Part shown: piece after piece, positions 21,187 through 32,523 of the stretch
How the letters are laid out: every line of letters starts with the position of its first letter
Numbering within the stretch: the stretch's first letter is position 1
Assembly: GCA_025504975.1 (NCBI GenBank)
Contig: JANUWI010000003.1
Coordinates: 3,224,001 to 3,288,000, forward strand
Length of the DNA stretch: 64,000 nt
Direction: 5' to 3'
Origin: Plenodomus lindquistii
Taxonomy: Eukaryota > Ascomycota > Dothideomycetes > Pleosporales > Leptosphaeriaceae
Notes under the pieces: model-generated
Told to the model about the DNA's origin: nothing
The model's database searches: none
The model's input: the letters and a program-made list of their open reading frames with translations, nothing else
Position numbers and translations under genes: made by a program

Positions 21187-21798
21187 CTCTCAACACGAAA
21201 TCTCGAGACCATCAGGCGTGATCTGGTTGATGGCGATGAAAACCTTGAGCCAATGCAGAAGCTACTTAGGAATCCACACACCGCCAACGGCTACTCCAAG
21301 CATGCAGAGAGAAAAGCATGGATACAATCTGTTATCAGCGCCAAGGCCGTGTAAGGATAGGGTTTTTAACCCCTACTACTAGCTCTTGAAGATCGTCGAT
21401 TACGGCTGTTCTTACGCAGGCGCAGCCTATGTCTAAAGATGGTGTAGGTGTAGTAGTCAAAGCATGTTACACGAAGCAACAACACGCTTTTATAAAATAA
21501 CTAATTAGTAATGTTGCTATGTTTAGTAGCTTACAGAGCAACTAGGGACGTTAAGAGCCGTTGAATACAGGAAACCGTTTACGGAAAATGCGGGCTCGCA
21601 AATTAACCAGAACTTGCACCTTGAGAAACGGCGAGCTGGACTAGTATCCTAGTTTTCAGTGTCCTATGATCGTATGTAGAGTAAAGGTGCGTGATTTAAT
21701 AATATATCCAAGAAGGTTAGCAGTAAATCCTAGGCGCATGCCGCGTGCTGCTCGAATCACACCAAAGACTTACAGTTGACGCTATCTGTTGCACTTAC
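21187..21798. other. Intergenic, no gene seen
   Basis: AT-richer stretch with no frame worth calling; several stops on both strands. Confidence 0.5.
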
Positions 21799-21966
21799 AT
21801 GGCTAGCGGAGGTGTGGCAGACATCATGTATTCTGTGAAACATCAAGACGAGAAAGACTCTTTAGATTCTGGTGAGTCGGTCAAGATGAACCATGCGCTT
21901 GTGTTCTCTGCTATCCGCTGACATCTGAACTACAGGAAATGATTTGCCACCACGGTCGCGATCCAG

Positions 21967-22329
21967 GGCGCAATCGGAGCCGTAGCAGGATTTGCTGGTG
22001 CATTCGCTACCCTAGCTACAACTGTGATAGGCGTTGTTGGTCGCGTGGCCGTGAAAGCTGCCAGTGGCGGAGTTGTGTCAGTCTCGAGTGAGGCAGGCGA
22101 ACACGTACTCGACAATGAAATTTATGGCAAGCACGAGAATCTTTTCGAAGGCGCTGCAAAAGGTTTTGCTCTAGGTGCACTACTAGTAGGAGGGGCTACT
22201 GGAGCTGTTGGCAATGAATTGAACACCTACAGCAAAATGAGTCCTTTCTCCAGGTTTCATGCATATCTGGTCGGCGGTGGCAAAGAAGGTCGCTCCAGAT
22301 CCCGCAAAAATTATTATTTCGCAAGGTGA
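21967..22329 (+). pseudogene. Possible glycine-zipper protein exon or gene relic
   Basis: An open, strongly hydrophobic Gly/Ala-rich segment (GAIGAVAGFAGAFATLATT, then VIGVVGRVAVKAASGG and FALGALLVGGATGAVGNEL) resembles glycine-zipper membrane proteins. A possible upstream exon at 21799-21871 (MASGGVADIMYSVKH) has a good GTGAGT donor, but joining to either visible acceptor (21936 or 21967) breaks the frame. Downstream, two competing frames continue to about 22440. The conflict suggests a decayed gene or an exon structure I cannot resolve. Confidence 0.3.
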
Positions 22330-22514
22330 TGAACAGCTTGCAGCTGGTGAGCGTGAAGCTTGGCTTGCCAGACAAGGCCATCAGCTTAGCCGGAAAAGCA
22401 CTCGCGACTGTGGAAAGGTACCAGCAGTATCAATATATGACTCTCAAGTAGTACTGATATAAGCCCCCCGATGGTCCAATATATATATTAGGTTCCAATT
22501 CCAATCAACAGCGC

Positions 22515-22730
22515 ATGTTTCCCTTAGTAGGAACAGGTCCCTCTTCCCACATGTCAAATAGGCAGATACCTGCTTCCGCCCCTTTTGCTATCCGAGTCAT
22601 CAAGGAGTTATGCGATTGTTTGGAGATACTAAAGAGTATCGATCAGAATCATGTTCCCCAATCATCTCCAGATGGCGCAGAGAACTCAATCGTCCCGCAA
22701 TATGATGTTGATGAACAACTTTCCGAGTAA
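22515..22730 (+). CDS. Small hypothetical ORF, 71 aa
   Basis: ATG to TAA, polar and acidic at the C-terminus. No family recognised and no splice evidence. It may be a real small gene or chance; retained only because nothing else explains the stretch. Confidence 0.15.
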   Translation: MFPLVGTGPSSHMSNRQIPASAPFAIRVIKELCDCLEILKSIDQNHVPQSSPDGAENSIVPQYDVDEQLSE

Positions 22731-23205
22731 CATCGTGCAAGACGTGGAACTCGGTATTGAAAGGTTTCGGCCTTAATGGTCGAGGAGTTTAAATAGAGAG
22801 ACGTAAACACATCAATATTGAGCGGTGCTCATGAGCACGTGAGCACGGGACCGATTAAGCCACCGCAACACAGAGAGCTGTTGTGAGAACCCTCGACCCG
22901 AGCTTGAAGCGTGTAGATTGGCTTCTTTCCTGGCAGTTCCAAAACCATCGATTAATCTGCACTGCAACCTAGTCCAACCCATCATGGATCGATGTGGTGC
23001 CTAGTGTCGCACTAAATCTGAGGCCTACCTGCCATGAGCTTATAAGGATGGTCAACGCCGGGTTTCGTTCTCTTTCTTTTCCCACCGTGGGGCCTGTGGC
23101 CGCCGAAACTTCCACTCATTCAGTCGTTTTCTACCTCATCTCGTTCGCCTGCTCTTCTTCCTGTGTCTCTTCATAGCCTGGAGCTTGCCCGTGGAACTCG
23201 CTGAT
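22731..23205. other. Upstream region of the C2H2 gene
   Basis: An ATG at 23049 opens a 42-codon frame ending at TAG 23174-23176. It could hold the first exon of the zinc-finger gene, but no convincing donor is seen. Confidence 0.3.
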
Positions 23206-23898
23206 AGGCTTGGCTACATCTACGTAGCGAAGTAATCTCCGAGTTCAGACCAGAGTGGATCTCCAACGAAGATTCGCACGAACAACACCTTTTTGTAGAT
23301 CCGTCCTTGCTTGAGCTCAACCGAGTTCCACCAGCAAGCCAGACATTTGAACCGACTACCAGTGAAGAAGAGAGACAATCAACTCCTGAAGATGATGAAT
23401 TCCCTCCTCCCCTACCCGAGTGCATACAGCTTTCTCCTCCACGGTCATCCCACTCGTTTGCTGCACCAAGCAATGCTTATCAAACCGCACCCCCATCACA
23501 TGAGTCTCGACTTGCTTCTCCGCCAGACAGTCACGCAAATCAGTACCTCTGCTCCACCTGCAACTCTGAGTTTACACGTCGACGCGACCTGAAGTATGTG
23601 ACCTCTTGATACTCGACATGAAGAACCTTAATGCTGATGAAAGTGCTCTAGTCTTCATCTCAAGAAACACGAGACCTATGTCTGTGAAGTCTGCCAATCC
23701 ACGCTTAAAAAAAGTAAAGACTTTGCTAAGGACCTCGAACGACATGAAAGGTCGGCAAAACACCAGAATAAGCTCTCTAACAATGCGTCACAATCACAAT
23801 ACACATGCCCTGTTCAATGGTGTGGCAAGATCATGTTGCGGCGAGACAATATGAATCGACATATCAGGTCTCAGCATCCAGGTCTGAACCGAGCGTGA
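23206..23898 (+). CDS. Three-finger C2H2 zinc-finger protein, 5' end unresolved
   Basis: Putative nucleic-acid-binding protein. Visible exons: about 23206-23593 and 23652-23898, with a 58-nt intron (GTATGT donor, AATGCTGAT branch region, CTCTAG acceptor). The splice completes the first zinc finger: CSTCNSEFTRRRDL on one side and NLHLKKHE on the other. The second finger is CEVCQSTLKKSKDF...RHERSAKH, the third CPVQWCGKIMLRRDNMNRHI...H. The protein ends 7 residues later. Upstream of the fingers lies about 100 residues of acidic, Pro/Ser-rich sequence (STPEDDEFPPPLPEC). The frame is closed by a stop at 23205-23207, so an upstream exon must supply the start; an acceptor at the TAG around 23207 is possible. 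Confidence 0.65.
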
Positions 23899-24396
23899 CT
23901 AGCTATTTACGAATAGATCGAATGATTCGGTGTGACCAATCGTTCTTTCTTGCCGTGAACGAATGAGTCTGTGATAACATGACAATATGTACTCTTCTGT
24001 CCGAACGCATCTCTACCAATGAAGCTGTGCTCAAAGTGTTGCGCTAATCTTTAAGAATGGAATTGATCTGATAAACTGATCACGAATGCGAACTGTTTCG
24101 AGACAATATCCTACGGTCTTCGCAAGAGAATGAATACGACGTACACACGCGATTATGCAACGCGATCAGATGCCGAATGACCAGACAATACAAGACATTC
24201 CCATGGTATCACGGCCAGCCGAGCCTTTAAGCCCCCGGCATGACGATATTGGTAGGCCTCAAGCGTGCATGGGAGAGGTAGGCCTCAATGCGCCGCTTCT
24301 TTGGAGGCGAGACTTCCAACATTTAAGGATTCAGCAACACCTTGCCAAACCGTATACAATAAGCACAAATCAAAAACTACAAAATTAGTGCTCAAA
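23899..24396. other. Intergenic, no gene seen
   Basis: About 500 bp between the zinc-finger stop and a small orphan gene. No features recognised. Confidence 0.5.
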
Positions 24397-24705
24397 ATGT
24401 CGTCAATTTTCTGCTGCGGAGATGTCCAGAGCTACAAGAATCGCACCCTCTCCCATGAGCCAAAGTTCAAGGCTTTCATGTCTTGGACCTCCTTCCCAAC
24501 GGGGTCCAGCATTGATCCTTCTATAATAGCTGCCCCCGCCACTTTCGCTATTCAAGTCGTCAATCAGACCAACTATGGTCCGCTGGATAGCAAGCGGTAC
24601 TTCGTCACCAGTGGCACTGACGGTGGATTTGTCGAAGTTACGGAGCAGTGGCTCATTGATGCCAACTTTGAGAAGTTGAACACGTATTTACCGGTGTCGT
24701 ATTAG
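24397..24705 (+). CDS. Small hypothetical protein, 102 aa
   Basis: Intronless frame starting MSSIFCCGDVQSY in an AAAATG context, ending YLPVSY. No signal peptide or transmembrane helix. The sequence looks globular (ATFAIQVVNQTNYGPLD, RYFVTSGTDGGFVEVTEQWL) with an N-terminal CC pair, and I do not recognise it. Convergent with the MFS gene (248 bp between stops). Coding character and start context are better than background. Confidence 0.45.
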   Translation: MSSIFCCGDVQSYKNRTLSHEPKFKAFMSWTSFPTGSSIDPSIIAAPATFAIQVVNQTNYGPLDSKRYFVTSGTDGGFVEVTEQWLIDANFEKLNTYLPVSY

Positions 24706-24953
24706 CGCCAGGCGGATCGAACTCAAGTAATGTAGGTTCAAGAATTACAAGTGTGGTACACACAACAATTTTTTCGAAATCAATGTATACCACAAGGACC
24801 CAGTCAATACGCATCATTGGCGTGCAAACATTGCGAGGCCCGCTGGTGACATCGATTTGTGACCGGCCTCCCCCAGCAGGCAAAGTGTGGAATAGCAAAT
24901 ATGATTGACGTTTGATAACGTCATATACAGTAGCTAGTTTACGACAATGAAGC

Positions 24954-26597
24954 TCATGATTCCTGTACTTGCATTTCCTTCTCCTCCCTCTTCGCCCGTC
25001 TCCGCTCCTCAATTTCTTGCCTCCACGTCATGCCATCCCTCATGACCCAAAATACAACTCCAATCAAGACTACATACACCAATGCTAGGAACGTGAATGC
25101 CCACCCAGGATTCATAGCCCGACACATGGGTATAATGGCCGCGCTACCTCCCGCACTCATCAAGCATCTCGCAAAGTTCACTGCCGCCGTCGCCGCGGCA
25201 GGCTGATCGCGATGGAGATCAAGCAGCAGCCCATTCGTAATGTTGAACGCTGTAGACACGCCGAAGCCTGTGACGAAGAGCGCAATCTCAGGGCCAGCGA
25301 GGTGCGTTTGGAATTTCACGGTCCAGCCGAAGCACACCAGGCCCAGTATGCCGATGATATGCCCTGGGACTACAATTTGGAGACGCACGTGCTCAATGGG
25401 GAAGTTGGATAGGTCTTGCTGTTTGCCTTTGGTGATAATCATGCCCATTGATTTGGCGTGGCGGCGGAAATTCCAATCTACAACGTGACCCATGGTTAGC
25501 GAGGAGAGGAGCGAACCCATGCCGTTGGCGATGTAGCATAGACCAATGTGCAGTTCGTTGAGACCATAGGCTTGGTAAAAGAGGTCTGGTATCGCGGTCA
25601 CGGTGACCATCATACCGGTGAAAAACAGGCCATTGTAGAGGAGTATGATGCCAGACTCCTTCTCAAAGAGTATACGGAGGGTAACGAGGGGGTTAGGAAA
25701 GGCGAGTTTTTGCTTGGGCGGTTTCACAGTCGCGGTACCGTCATGTTCGAATTGCTGTTTGGCGAGTTTGCGCTGCTGGATGCAAGTTATGACTGATCGA
25801 TTGACCCCTGTTGGTGCAATCGAGCCGTTGCCGACAACTTTGCGACACGTCTCAGGAAAGAGGAAAATGAAGAGTACGAGGAGCACCCCCGAGAAGATGG
25901 CTAAGAACCAGAAGATCGATCTCCACCCGAGAAATTGAGCGAGAAGTCCCCCGATAGTAGGACCAAATGCTGGGCCCATAAGTATACCAGCACCAGCATA
26001 ACCCATGTACTTGCCTCTTTCAGCGGAAGTCGCAAGATCTGCTACGACAGCGAAGGTGAGAGCGATGGCTGCGGTGCATCCAACTGCTTGTACCATACGG
26101 AGAATGAGTAGAGCAATGTAGTTTGTTTGCAATGCTAAACCAATGTTACCAACAATGAAGATGACAAAGCACATTATGAAGGACAATCTTCTCCCGCCAT
26201 TGTCGGACATGGTTCCGATAAAGGCTGGCGCAATGGCTTGAGCAATCTGAGCTCGTTAGTCATATGTACACTTATTGGGTAGCCTAAGGGTGTCTACCAT
26301 GTATGTGGTGACCGATATGTTGGTTTGTGTCGGTGTGATGTGCAAGACATCTGACATGACATTGAGTGCGGGTAGAAACGTCGTTGCTCCAAACGGTGAA
26401 ATTAACGCTGACACAGAGACAAGGAAGATGATCCAGATCTTCATGCCTTGACTGAACACCGAGTATGGCGGACCAGATACCTGTTTTGCCAAAGTCGGCA
26501 ATGGTGCGTTCTTCTCCGCATCCATCTCTCTCAAGTACTGTACATCCACGCTAGTCCTGTCAACATTCTTCTCCGCCGCATCATGTGGGTTAGCCAT
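24954..26597 (-). CDS. MFS drug:H+ antiporter (DHA1) family transporter
   Basis: Twelve-helix proton antiporter of the DHA1 group, commonly exporting drugs, toxins or polyamines. Exons 26298-26597 and 24954-26246, with a 51-nt intron (GTAGAC donor, GACTAAC branch, CTCAG acceptor); total 530 aa. A cytosolic N-terminus of about 50 polar residues precedes helix 1 (WIIFLVSVSALISPFGATTF). Motif A-like SDNGGRR follows helix 2, LRMVQAVG marks the helix 4 region and GPAFGPTIGGLL is the antiporter motif C in helix 5. The central loop is about 70 residues and basic; the tail is charged (EERRRAKREEKEMQ). Substrate unknown. It is separated from the next gene by 604 bp. Confidence 0.9.
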
Positions 26598-27201
26598 AGA
26601 GATGATGCTGATGAAGGTTTCCGAAGCTTAGCGCTGTTCGCCCGTGGGTGGAATGTGTGCATGAGAAGTGGTTGTGTAGTCAGCCTGTAATTGAAGGGGG
26701 ATTGATGATGGTGAATCAACGAAAGTGGTCAAACGCCACAAGGCCGGGAGCAGAACATCCTTAAGCCATCTGGCAGCCTGTGCGGCGTGCAAAGCTACTG
26801 CCGGAATGTGGAGACAAGGCTAGACCTTCCCACTTGTCTGTTCCGACGTTATCAGCTCGGGATATCGGTAAAGTATGTATTATGTATCTGACTGCTGTCG
26901 TATGCGCATGAACTTCACGAGCTAGGCGTAATTTGTTCTGACAATGAAGTGTTGTTGCTGTTACTTCTCCGGGAATACCATCTTTACTCAGTTATTTCCG
27001 TCCGACGCCGGCGATAGCAGAAGCCGAAGATACCGATCATGTGGACCGATCATCCTGATACCTCGTAATCCCAATGTTGAGATACCACGACGATGTCTTG
27101 TACATGTCAAGTGCAAGTATAGAAAATCACTATTGATCATCCATGCTAAAATAGAGCTAAAAACACGAATACAAGGGTCCGAGTCCGAGTCCTGGTCAAG
27201 C
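26598..27201. other. Intergenic (MFS promoter side)
   Basis: Upstream of the MFS start and downstream of the amidotransferase-like gene. No gene seen. Confidence 0.5.
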
Positions 27202-28110
27202 TCATTCGATTTCATCATCATCGCCGTGAAAAAATCTCAACACCGCCTGCGCAACAACAAGGCCGTCGTGCTTCCAGTCTGCCCTTTCGGCAGCTTCGTC
27301 AGCATCCTCTCTGCTCACACTTCCTGCCTCGACGCGCATTTCCAGCTGTCTATGCACCATTTTCGTATCGAATTCCATGTGTCCTTGTGTCGAGAACATT
27401 CTCTTCTGGATGTAGACGCCCTGGACACCAGTGTGGTCGCTTGTTCCCCACACATGTACCTTCGTCCCTGGAGGCAAGAGGTCTGTCGTATCCACGGATG
27501 GCGGGTTCACGACGTGGTCCAAATGCATCTGATGGAGGTGTATGCGGTCGTCATTCGGCTTCAGATTGAATAATCTGCGACCGATATCCGAGACTATTAT
27601 TGGCGTGTGTGCAAGTTCCCATTCACCGTTTGCTTTAGGTTTCACGTCCGAACCGAGTGTACGACAGATAATCTGGTGGCCGAAGCAGATGCCCGCGAAG
27701 CGAATCTCTGGCCTTTTGACCCATACATCTTGAAGTCGTCAGCTTGCATTGTTCCTGGGCACCCTTGATTACACACCCCTGATCAAGCTCATGAGCTTGT
27801 GTATCCACTCGTCATCGCCATGGGCGTCCCAGCAGCTGCCTGTGATGAGAATAGCGTGCACATCATTTCCAATCTCTTCGATCTTTGGTATTGCGCCTCC
27901 TTCTGGCTCAACAACGTATTGCATAGCAGTCTCAATGCCTAAGCTTGGGTGGTGTGATTCGCCTGCCTCCTTTAGTAGCTCATTGAGAACCACACCAAAC
28001 GAGCCCGTCTCTTTCTGTGTATCTGGATGGGTTTCATCGGTCTCGAGAACAAGCATGCGGACCTTGTCAGGGTGGTCTGAGACAATTGTGTATGCGGCTG
28101 GAGGGGTCAT
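27202..28110 (-). CDS. Class I glutamine amidotransferase-like protein
   Basis: Stand-alone GATase1-fold protein (GMP-synthase glutaminase-like, peptidase C26 type). Fungal relatives are mostly uncharacterised and may hydrolyse gamma-glutamyl compounds. Exons 27777-28110 and 27202-27728; 48-nt intron (27729-27776, GTGTGT donor, GCTGAC branch, CAAG acceptor). Total 861 nt, 286 aa. The splice gives DVWVKRPEIRFAGICFGHQ, with the nucleophile elbow Cys in GICFGHQ; the paired His lies in HLHQMHLDHV. The start at 28110 (MTPPAAYTIVSDH) is chosen on family length. An in-frame ATG at 28185 would add 25 basic residues that could act as a targeting sequence. Confidence 0.8.
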
Positions 28111-28576
28111 GTTTGCTAGTGGACTGGGGAATCGAGGAGCTGTAATCTGGGACAAATGCCGTGAATGGGATTGAAAACACCTCATTTTGGAAAACTTGGA
28201 TTGTTGTGACGTTTGTCGTAAACTTTGAACAATGACGCATGCCAATTTGTACATAGTTGAGTCCAAGGTCTGGAGTGGTCGATTTCCTCGCTCAGCCTGC
28301 CTAAATCTGCAGTCCAGAAGAGCCTCATGTTGTGGAGTATCGCCTCCCTCTTGGCGGACGCCTGTTTGCGGTGTCAATGACGACTGTTCCTAAGGGCGAT
28401 GCTGGTGGTGCTCGAGCTAAAAGATGTATTAAATAACGTAATAGCGAGATTCAGATCTCTTGGTACCGTCGCAGTGCCGGATAGCTCCGAGACGTCGGAA
28501 TGCGGCTCTGCTAATGCAGGGACTAGACGTGGTGATCGTCGAATAGGGAACATTTAAATTGCTTAGTATCCAACTT
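28111..28576. other. Intergenic, no gene seen
   Basis: Promoter side of the amidotransferase-like gene and 3' side of threonine aldolase. No gene recognised. Confidence 0.5.
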
Positions 28577-29935
28577 CTACTCTACTCCTTTGCCCTTCAT
28601 TTTCAATTCCTCTGGATCATAATCGGCTTCTGCTTTCTTTCCGCTCGATTCTTTGCCCTGGAGCACCTCGGCGAACAGTTTGCGCAGCTTCTCGATGGCT
28701 TCCTCGCTGATCTGGTAATGCACGACGAATCTGCCGCCCCGGACTCGTAGGCCATACTTGTCGCCCAGCTCAATGAAGTCGTTGGTGTCAATCTTGTGGG
28801 CGTCCAGGTCTAGCCAGACCATGTTTGTATCGACCGGGTATTGGACTTTGCCTCCTAGATCGGTCCAGATTTGTTGAATCCTCTTTGCATTTTTATGTGA
28901 CTGAGTTAGTTTACCACCAAGGAAGGTTTCCTCGACAGCAACACGAGCAGGTGCTGCTACGACACCCGCCTGCCTGAGGCCGCCACCAATTGACTTGCGT
29001 ATCCAGCGGCTGCGCTTGATGAAGGCTGTGGTCCCAACGACAATGCTGCCAATGGGTGCACCAAGGCCTTTGCTGAAGCACAGACTGATGCTGTCAAACT
29101 CGGCGCAAAAGTCCTTGAGTGTGCCGGCACCGGCTGCGACAGCCTCCCATAGGCGTGCACCGTCCAAGTGCATGATGATGCCGTTCTCGCGCGCCCATGC
29201 CGAGATCCTCTTGACCTCGGAGAGCGGCATGACAGCACCGTTGAGGGTGTTTTCCAACGATATGACGCGTGTAGGACATGCGTGCACATCGTCGGAGATG
29301 ACGGCGTGTTTCCTTATGTCCTCGAGCGTGAGGAATGTTCCGTTCTTGGCATCGAGGGGTTGGACCATGGCCTGGCTCAGGGTCGCGACGCCGCCTGCCT
29401 CGTAGTTGATGATGTGCCCTCTCCGATCGCAGATGACAGCGTGAGGCGGAGTTGTGAGGTGTGCTCGCAGCGCGACCTGGTTGCCCATTGTGCCCGACAG
29501 CACAAACAGGGCGTCTTCTTTGCCGCTGAGGTCGGCCACGAAGCGTTCCAGCGACAGCGTGGTGAGATCCTCCATGGTGACATCGTCGAGGAGCGTGCAT
29601 TGCTGGATGGCCAGGAGCATCGAGGCTGTGGGCGTCGTGTGCACGTCGGAGCGAAAGTCAAAGGCGGCGGGGTTCGTTGCAGCGCCCCAAGCGTTGCCAT
29701 TGGGGCTCGACCCGTTGGCTGTGGGCGCGCCTTTGCTGCCCTTGGCCGTGTACTGGTCCAACTCGGACATGGCGAGGTGGCGTGGTGTTGTTGCGTGCAG
29801 TTGGCGTGTGCGAATGGCGGGCAAGGGTCGTGATGGCAATGTTGCTGCACGCGTGTGAGGTCAGTCGCACAATGTGGCGCAACACTTGCACATACCAAAT
29901 GGGCGTGCCAGCGTCTTCATCCGTGGTGGCGGCAT
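28577..29935 (-). CDS. GLY1: Low-specificity L-threonine aldolase
   Basis: PLP enzyme splitting threonine (and allo-threonine) to glycine and acetaldehyde. Exons 29896-29935 (40 nt) and 28577-29844; 51-nt intron with GTATGT donor, GACTGAC branch and GCAG acceptor. Total 1308 nt, 435 aa. The short first exon plus the start of exon 2 encode an Arg/Pro-rich leader (MPPPRMKTLARPFA...IRTRQLHATTPRHLA) that looks like a mitochondrial presequence. A second Met (MSELDQY, 29770) would start a cytosolic form. Core motifs: FDFRSDVHTTPT, the PLP-contact HLDGARLWEA and the PLP lysine in SLCFSKGLGAPIGS. A Lys/Glu-rich tail follows. Confidence 0.93.
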
Positions 29936-30106
29936 TGCCAGGGCCAAAGATGATGCAGTCGCAGTCGTCTCTAGTCGTACTCGTAGGGCGTGCCGCATCT
30001 CGAAGCTAGGCAGAGAGCAGATGCACCACGGAACTGCGTCCACGCCGATTCGCTGCGTCCCCCTCCACTACCAGCGCTTTAGGCCGGCGGTTACCTACCA
30101 TCTGCA

Positions 30107-30465
30107 ATGCCATTCTTGTCACCCAAGCCACCAGACCTCGTCGTGTATATGCGCACTCAGTATATCAAGTGCCCAACAAGCCACCTTACGGCCCCAAGTA
30201 CGGCTTTGGCGAGCAATTACTCAACAAGGCGACCAAGGATGGAGCGCGTTCCAACTTCTGCCACCTTGTGGAAAGGGAGCGGGTCGTCCAGGTCCTCTTC
30301 AGTGACGGTGAGCGAACCTTGCACGGTAAGGCGGTACTACCCAGCGCAAAGCCACCGAAGGATGGCGGTGTAAGTGTAACCATGTCCTTTCGGTGGGAAG
30401 AGCATGATGACACCGTACTTGCTTTCCAGCAGGGCGTGGGCTGTTTGAAGGCCAAGCTTGCGTAG
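30107..30465 (+). CDS. Possible small hypothetical gene
   Basis: A 98-codon frame ends at 30465 (NKPPYGPKYGFGEQLLNKAT, then a region with SFRWEEHDDTVLAFQQGVG) but has no ATG. An ATG at 30107 opens another frame (MPFLSPKPPDLVVYMRTQYI) that would need a splice or frameshift near 30168 to join it; no standard donor was found. Not recognised. Low confidence. Confidence 0.2.
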
Positions 30466-31458
30466 GAAGCTGGTGCTACAGACAGGAGCGCTTCAAGTGA
30501 AACCTGAAATACTATCTAAAGTTCAGAAGTAGATTCCCAGACGCTGCGAGATGTTCAAGAGGTTGGCACGTTGGTTCGCATTCATACCAAAGTTCGACAA
30601 ATCAGCAAACTTACTTTTCCAAGTTCTAGAGCTGCTACTTGTTTAACCTTAACAAGGATGCGAGCCGACGTGTCAACCTCCTGTACACCTGTTGCATGGC
30701 AGACGAAGCATGGGTGACGCTGTAGCGAGTATCGGTGAGGCTGATGTCTTGCATCCCTCCAACGTACTAGTAATCTACCCACTGTCCCACACCAGATCAT
30801 GCCAAAAGCTGAGACGCAAGCTCTTCCATGATCCACGCAAAAGCCAAGCCGAAGATGGAACTATCCACTTCGATAAAATGCCAACGGTCCCCACACATTG
30901 TAAGATCTAGATCAATAAAACCCTCAAAAACGACTGCCGGTAATCATCGAAGCTTAATGCCTGAACGTTGGCAGAAAGATAAGGTGTTGTACATAGTAGT
31001 CCCGAGAGCTAGTGGGAGTACTACGGAGGGTACCACAGTTGATCTGTGTTGACCAAGTCGCGCAGATTCAATTCCAATCATGACCGAGCTTCGCATTCAA
31101 ACGTCACAGTCTCTCCGCCACGTGTTTCCAATTCTGTCTGCCAGCCCCAGTGTGCGCCTCGGCCGATGACGGTGTTAACGGTGATATATGAGCACGTTCC
31201 AATAAAGTACGCTGAAGGACCTGAAAGATACCAGAAGTGGGTCTGTTTGCTGCGGCGTAATTCGGCGAGTAAGGAAACTTCGAGATATGGCAGCCTCAGG
31301 AATTACAAATCTAGACCGCTGAAAATCTTTGTAGGAGAATGGTGGATGCAGTCATAAGTAGCCTCAGCGCCCATAGAGTGAGCCTTATAATCTCACTCCC
31401 TATTCCATCGCTTACTCCTACAACCCAACATTACAACAACACACATATCATAACAAAT
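30466..31458. promoter_or_regulatory. Upstream region of the alcohol dehydrogenase gene
   Basis: No coding feature. A TATA-like CTTATAATCTC lies about 75 bp before the ADH start and is followed by a pyrimidine/CA-rich leader, consistent with an ADH promoter and 5' UTR. The rest is unassigned. Confidence 0.4.
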
Positions 31459-32523
31459 ATGTCTGCAACCAATGGAACCTCGGACTTCCAGGGCTGGGTC
31501 GGCCACGATGCTTCCGCCGCTCAGGGCAAGATGCAGTGGGGTGGTTATTCGCCCAAGACCTTTGAAGAAACTGATGTTGAGTTGGACATTACTCACTGCG
31601 GTGTCTGCGGATCCGACATTCACACTCTCCGCTCCGGTTGGGGCCCGTCAGACTATCCCGTCGTTGTCGGCCACGAGATCATCGGAAACGTGACAAAGGT
31701 CGGCAAAGATGTCAAGGGCCTCAAAATTGGTGACCGTGTCGGCGTTGGAGCTCAGTCAGACTGCTGCGACACGTGCCGACCCTGCAAGATGGAGCAAGAA
31801 AGTAACTGCTACAATAACACGGGGACCTACAACGCAAAGTTCCCCAACGGTGACAAGGCATATGGAGGTTACGCAAAGAAGTGGCGTGGACCCGGCAAGT
31901 TCGCTATCCCGATCCCTGATGGCCTGCCCTCCGAATTCGCTGCACCCCTCATGTGCGGCGGTGTGACCGTCTACAGTCCTCTCAAGGTCTACGGTGCCGG
32001 CCCTGGAAAGCGCGTTGGCGTCGTCGGTGTTGGCGGCCTTGGTCACTTCGCTCTCCTCTTCGCAAAGGCTCTTGGTTGCGAGAAGATCGTTGCCATCTCC
32101 CGTTCGTCAAGCAAGAAGGCCGATGCTCTCCAGCTCGGCGCCGATGAATTCATCGCTACCGGCGAAGACAAGGACTGGGCCCAGACCCATGCAAGCTCGC
32201 TCGACCTCCTCATCTCAACTGTGTCCGGCTCTTTTCCCTTCGACCAATATCTCAATCTTTTGGATGTCAACGGTACATTTGTGCAACTCGGTGCTCCCGA
32301 TGAGCCGCTCCCCAGCTTCTCGCCCTTCAGTCTAATCCTGAGGAACCTCAAGATTGCCGGTAGCTTGATCGGCACAAGGGCCCAGATCAGTGAGATGTTG
32401 GAATTGGCCAAGAAGACCGACCTCAAGGCTTGGGTACAGGTCAGACCCATGGAGGAGGCGAACCAGGCTCTTATCGACTTCGAGGAGGGCCTCCCAAGAT
32501 TCCGTTACGTGCTCAAGAACTGA
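31459..32523 (+). CDS. Zinc-dependent NADP alcohol dehydrogenase (Adh6/cinnamyl-ADH type)
   Basis: Medium-chain dehydrogenase reducing aldehydes (often branched or aromatic) with NADPH. Intronless, 354 aa, start MSATNGTSDFQGWVGHDA at 31459; the longer open frame upstream is untranslated leader. Catalytic zinc site: HCGVCGSDIHTLRSGWG (about residues 46-62) and GHEIIG. Structural zinc loop: DCCDTCRPCKMEQESNC with four cysteines. Rossmann motif VGVGGLGHFAL near 192-202, followed by SRSSSK at the end of strand 2, the Adh6-type residues that favour NADP. Lies convergent to a Zn2Cys6 regulator. Substrate unknown. Confidence 0.93.
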   Translation: MSATNGTSDFQGWVGHDASAAQGKMQWGGYSPKTFEETDVELDITHCGVCGSDIHTLRSGWGPSDYPVVVGHEIIGNVTKVGKDVKGLKIGDRVGVGAQSDCCDTCRPCKMEQESNCYNNTGTYNAKFPNGDKAYGGYAKKWRGPGKFAIPIPDGLPSEFAAPLMCGGVTVYSPLKVYGAGPGKRVGVVGVGGLGHFALLFAKALGCEKIVAISRSSSKKADALQLGADEFIATGEDKDWAQTHASSLDLLISTVSGSFPFDQYLNLLDVNGTFVQLGAPDEPLPSFSPFSLILRNLKIAGSLIGTRAQISEMLELAKKTDLKAWVQVRPMEEANQALIDFEEGLPRFRYVLKN

